Positions 42,295-42,491 of a DNA stretch of 42,491 bases are shown piece after piece (the first letter of the stretch is position 1; each line of letters begins with the position of its first letter). The notes beneath the pieces were generated by a model, which worked only from the letters and a program-made list of their open reading frames with translations, was not told where the DNA came from and made no database searches. Source of the stretch: SIG565 sp045651765 (GTDB lineage: Bacteria > Bacillota > Clostridia > Oscillospirales > Acutalibacteraceae); contig JAZRSY010000014.1 of the NCBI GenBank assembly GCA_045651765.1, positions 1-42,491 of the forward strand, given 5' to 3'. The position numbers were made by a program, and so were the translations under genes.

Positions 42295-42478
42295 CCCCAT
42301 ATTTTACCCCATGTTTTTGGGCACCCCATATTTTACCCCATAATTTTTATACCCCATAAATTACCCCATACATAACTCCGATTTCAACCCCATGTTCTGC
42401 CCCATATATTTATTACACATTTTGTCCCATGTTTTACCCCATACTTCATTCTTGATTTTACCCCACGTTTTGCCCCAT
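42295..42478. repeat. Six paired CCCCAT boxes (12 copies) with fixed 12-bp spacing
   Basis: Boxes start at 42295/42307, 42324/42336, 42352/42364, 42388/42400, 42425/42437 and 42461/42473. Within each pair the step is exactly 12 bases and the linker is six bases, mostly RTTTTA-like, so the unit is close to CCCCATRTTTTACCCCAT. Pairs repeat every 28-29 bases for the first three and 36-37 for the last three. Ten boxes are CCCCAT; the exceptions are TCCCAT (42425) and CCCCAC (42461). No reading frame crosses it. The array may continue past the window. The rest of 41530-42491 holds no gene. Confidence 0.85.
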
Positions 42479-42491
42479 ATCTGACAGCCCA

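Larger units (their letters stand above)
39163..42491. mobile_element. End of a Tn916-like integrative and conjugative element (continues past the window)
   Basis: int and xis at 39342-40893, in the order and with the sequence features of the Tn916/Tn1549 group, mark an element terminus; the chromosomal side is pspC at 39162. The boundary must fall within 39163-39341, but without the other end the att core cannot be fixed. Inside the element are the small repeat-domain protein and two repeat arrays. GC-poor intergenic DNA and different codon use set it apart from the chromosome. Confidence 0.75.

Noticed and set aside
42295..42478. CRISPR-like array
   Set aside because: The repeated unit is only 6-18 bases, the gaps are 6-19 bases and partly similar to each other, and no cas gene is present.
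1..42491. tRNA or rRNA genes
   Set aside because: I looked in all gaps, including the pspC-int boundary, and saw no cloverleaf or conserved rRNA sequence.

Overview
The window looks like a chromosome segment from an AT-rich, Gram-positive anaerobe of the class Clostridia, probably a gut Oscillospirales/Ruminococcaceae-type bacterium. This rests on the gene set (mreBCD-mrdA, a 3D/G5 cell-wall protein, archaeal-type phosphoglycerate mutase, U32 peptidase next to zapA, dinB with a LexA/DinR box), strong AGGAGG ribosome sites and near-consensus sigma-A promoters. It is an inference from family content; no rRNA or tRNA gene is present to confirm it.

Layout. (1) 1-2253: tail of a phage-like region: the end of a structural-type protein, a phage-tail-lysozyme protein and a small lipoprotein. 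(2) 2366-4398: aminotransferase plus undecaprenyl-phosphate sugar transferase with overlapping ATGA, a surface-glycan module. (3) 4410-6884: gdhA, divergent from three small unrecognised genes. (4) 7107-9610: SOS-controlled dinB and a YabE-like 3D-domain protein. (5) 9763-10158: intergenic hairpins and a 305-bp MITE-like element with about 40-bp terminal inverted repeats. (6) 10179-23618, all on the minus strand: polA, an LMW-phosphatase/RimI fusion, tsaD, a lipid kinase, then mreB-mreC-mreD-mrdA, mgsA, hisS, aspS. (7) 23638-26884 plus strand: dusB (apparently leaderless), yebC, an MFS transporter of different codon use. (8) 27006-29401 minus: zapA and a U32 peptidase. (9) 29499-36983 plus: beta-helix protein, CapA protein, apgM, small membrane protein, then rpsO and pnp with structured leaders. 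(10) 36993-39162 minus: cation/proton antiporter, XRE regulator behind an attenuator or small RNA, pspC. (11) about 39163 to the end: one end of a Tn916-like integrative element with int, xis and a small protein with an internal repeat, followed by about 960 bp without genes that carry two different arrays of repeated binding-site-like DNA.

How the genes work together. Regions 6 and 8 are housekeeping: cell-shape synthesis (MreBCD with PBP2, ZapA), translation (AspRS, HisRS, t6A and dihydrouridine modification, S15), RNA decay (PNPase) and repair (Pol I, Pol IV). The most unusual signals are non-coding: twelve CCCCAT boxes arranged as six dimers, each with exactly 12-bp spacing (42295-42478); a second array of TCATTTTGAAATGA palindromes (41745-41916) beside the repeat-domain protein; a promoter-hairpin-terminator unit ahead of the XRE gene; and a long double-stranded stem in the pnp leader resembling in layout the enterobacterial rpsO-pnp autoregulatory region.
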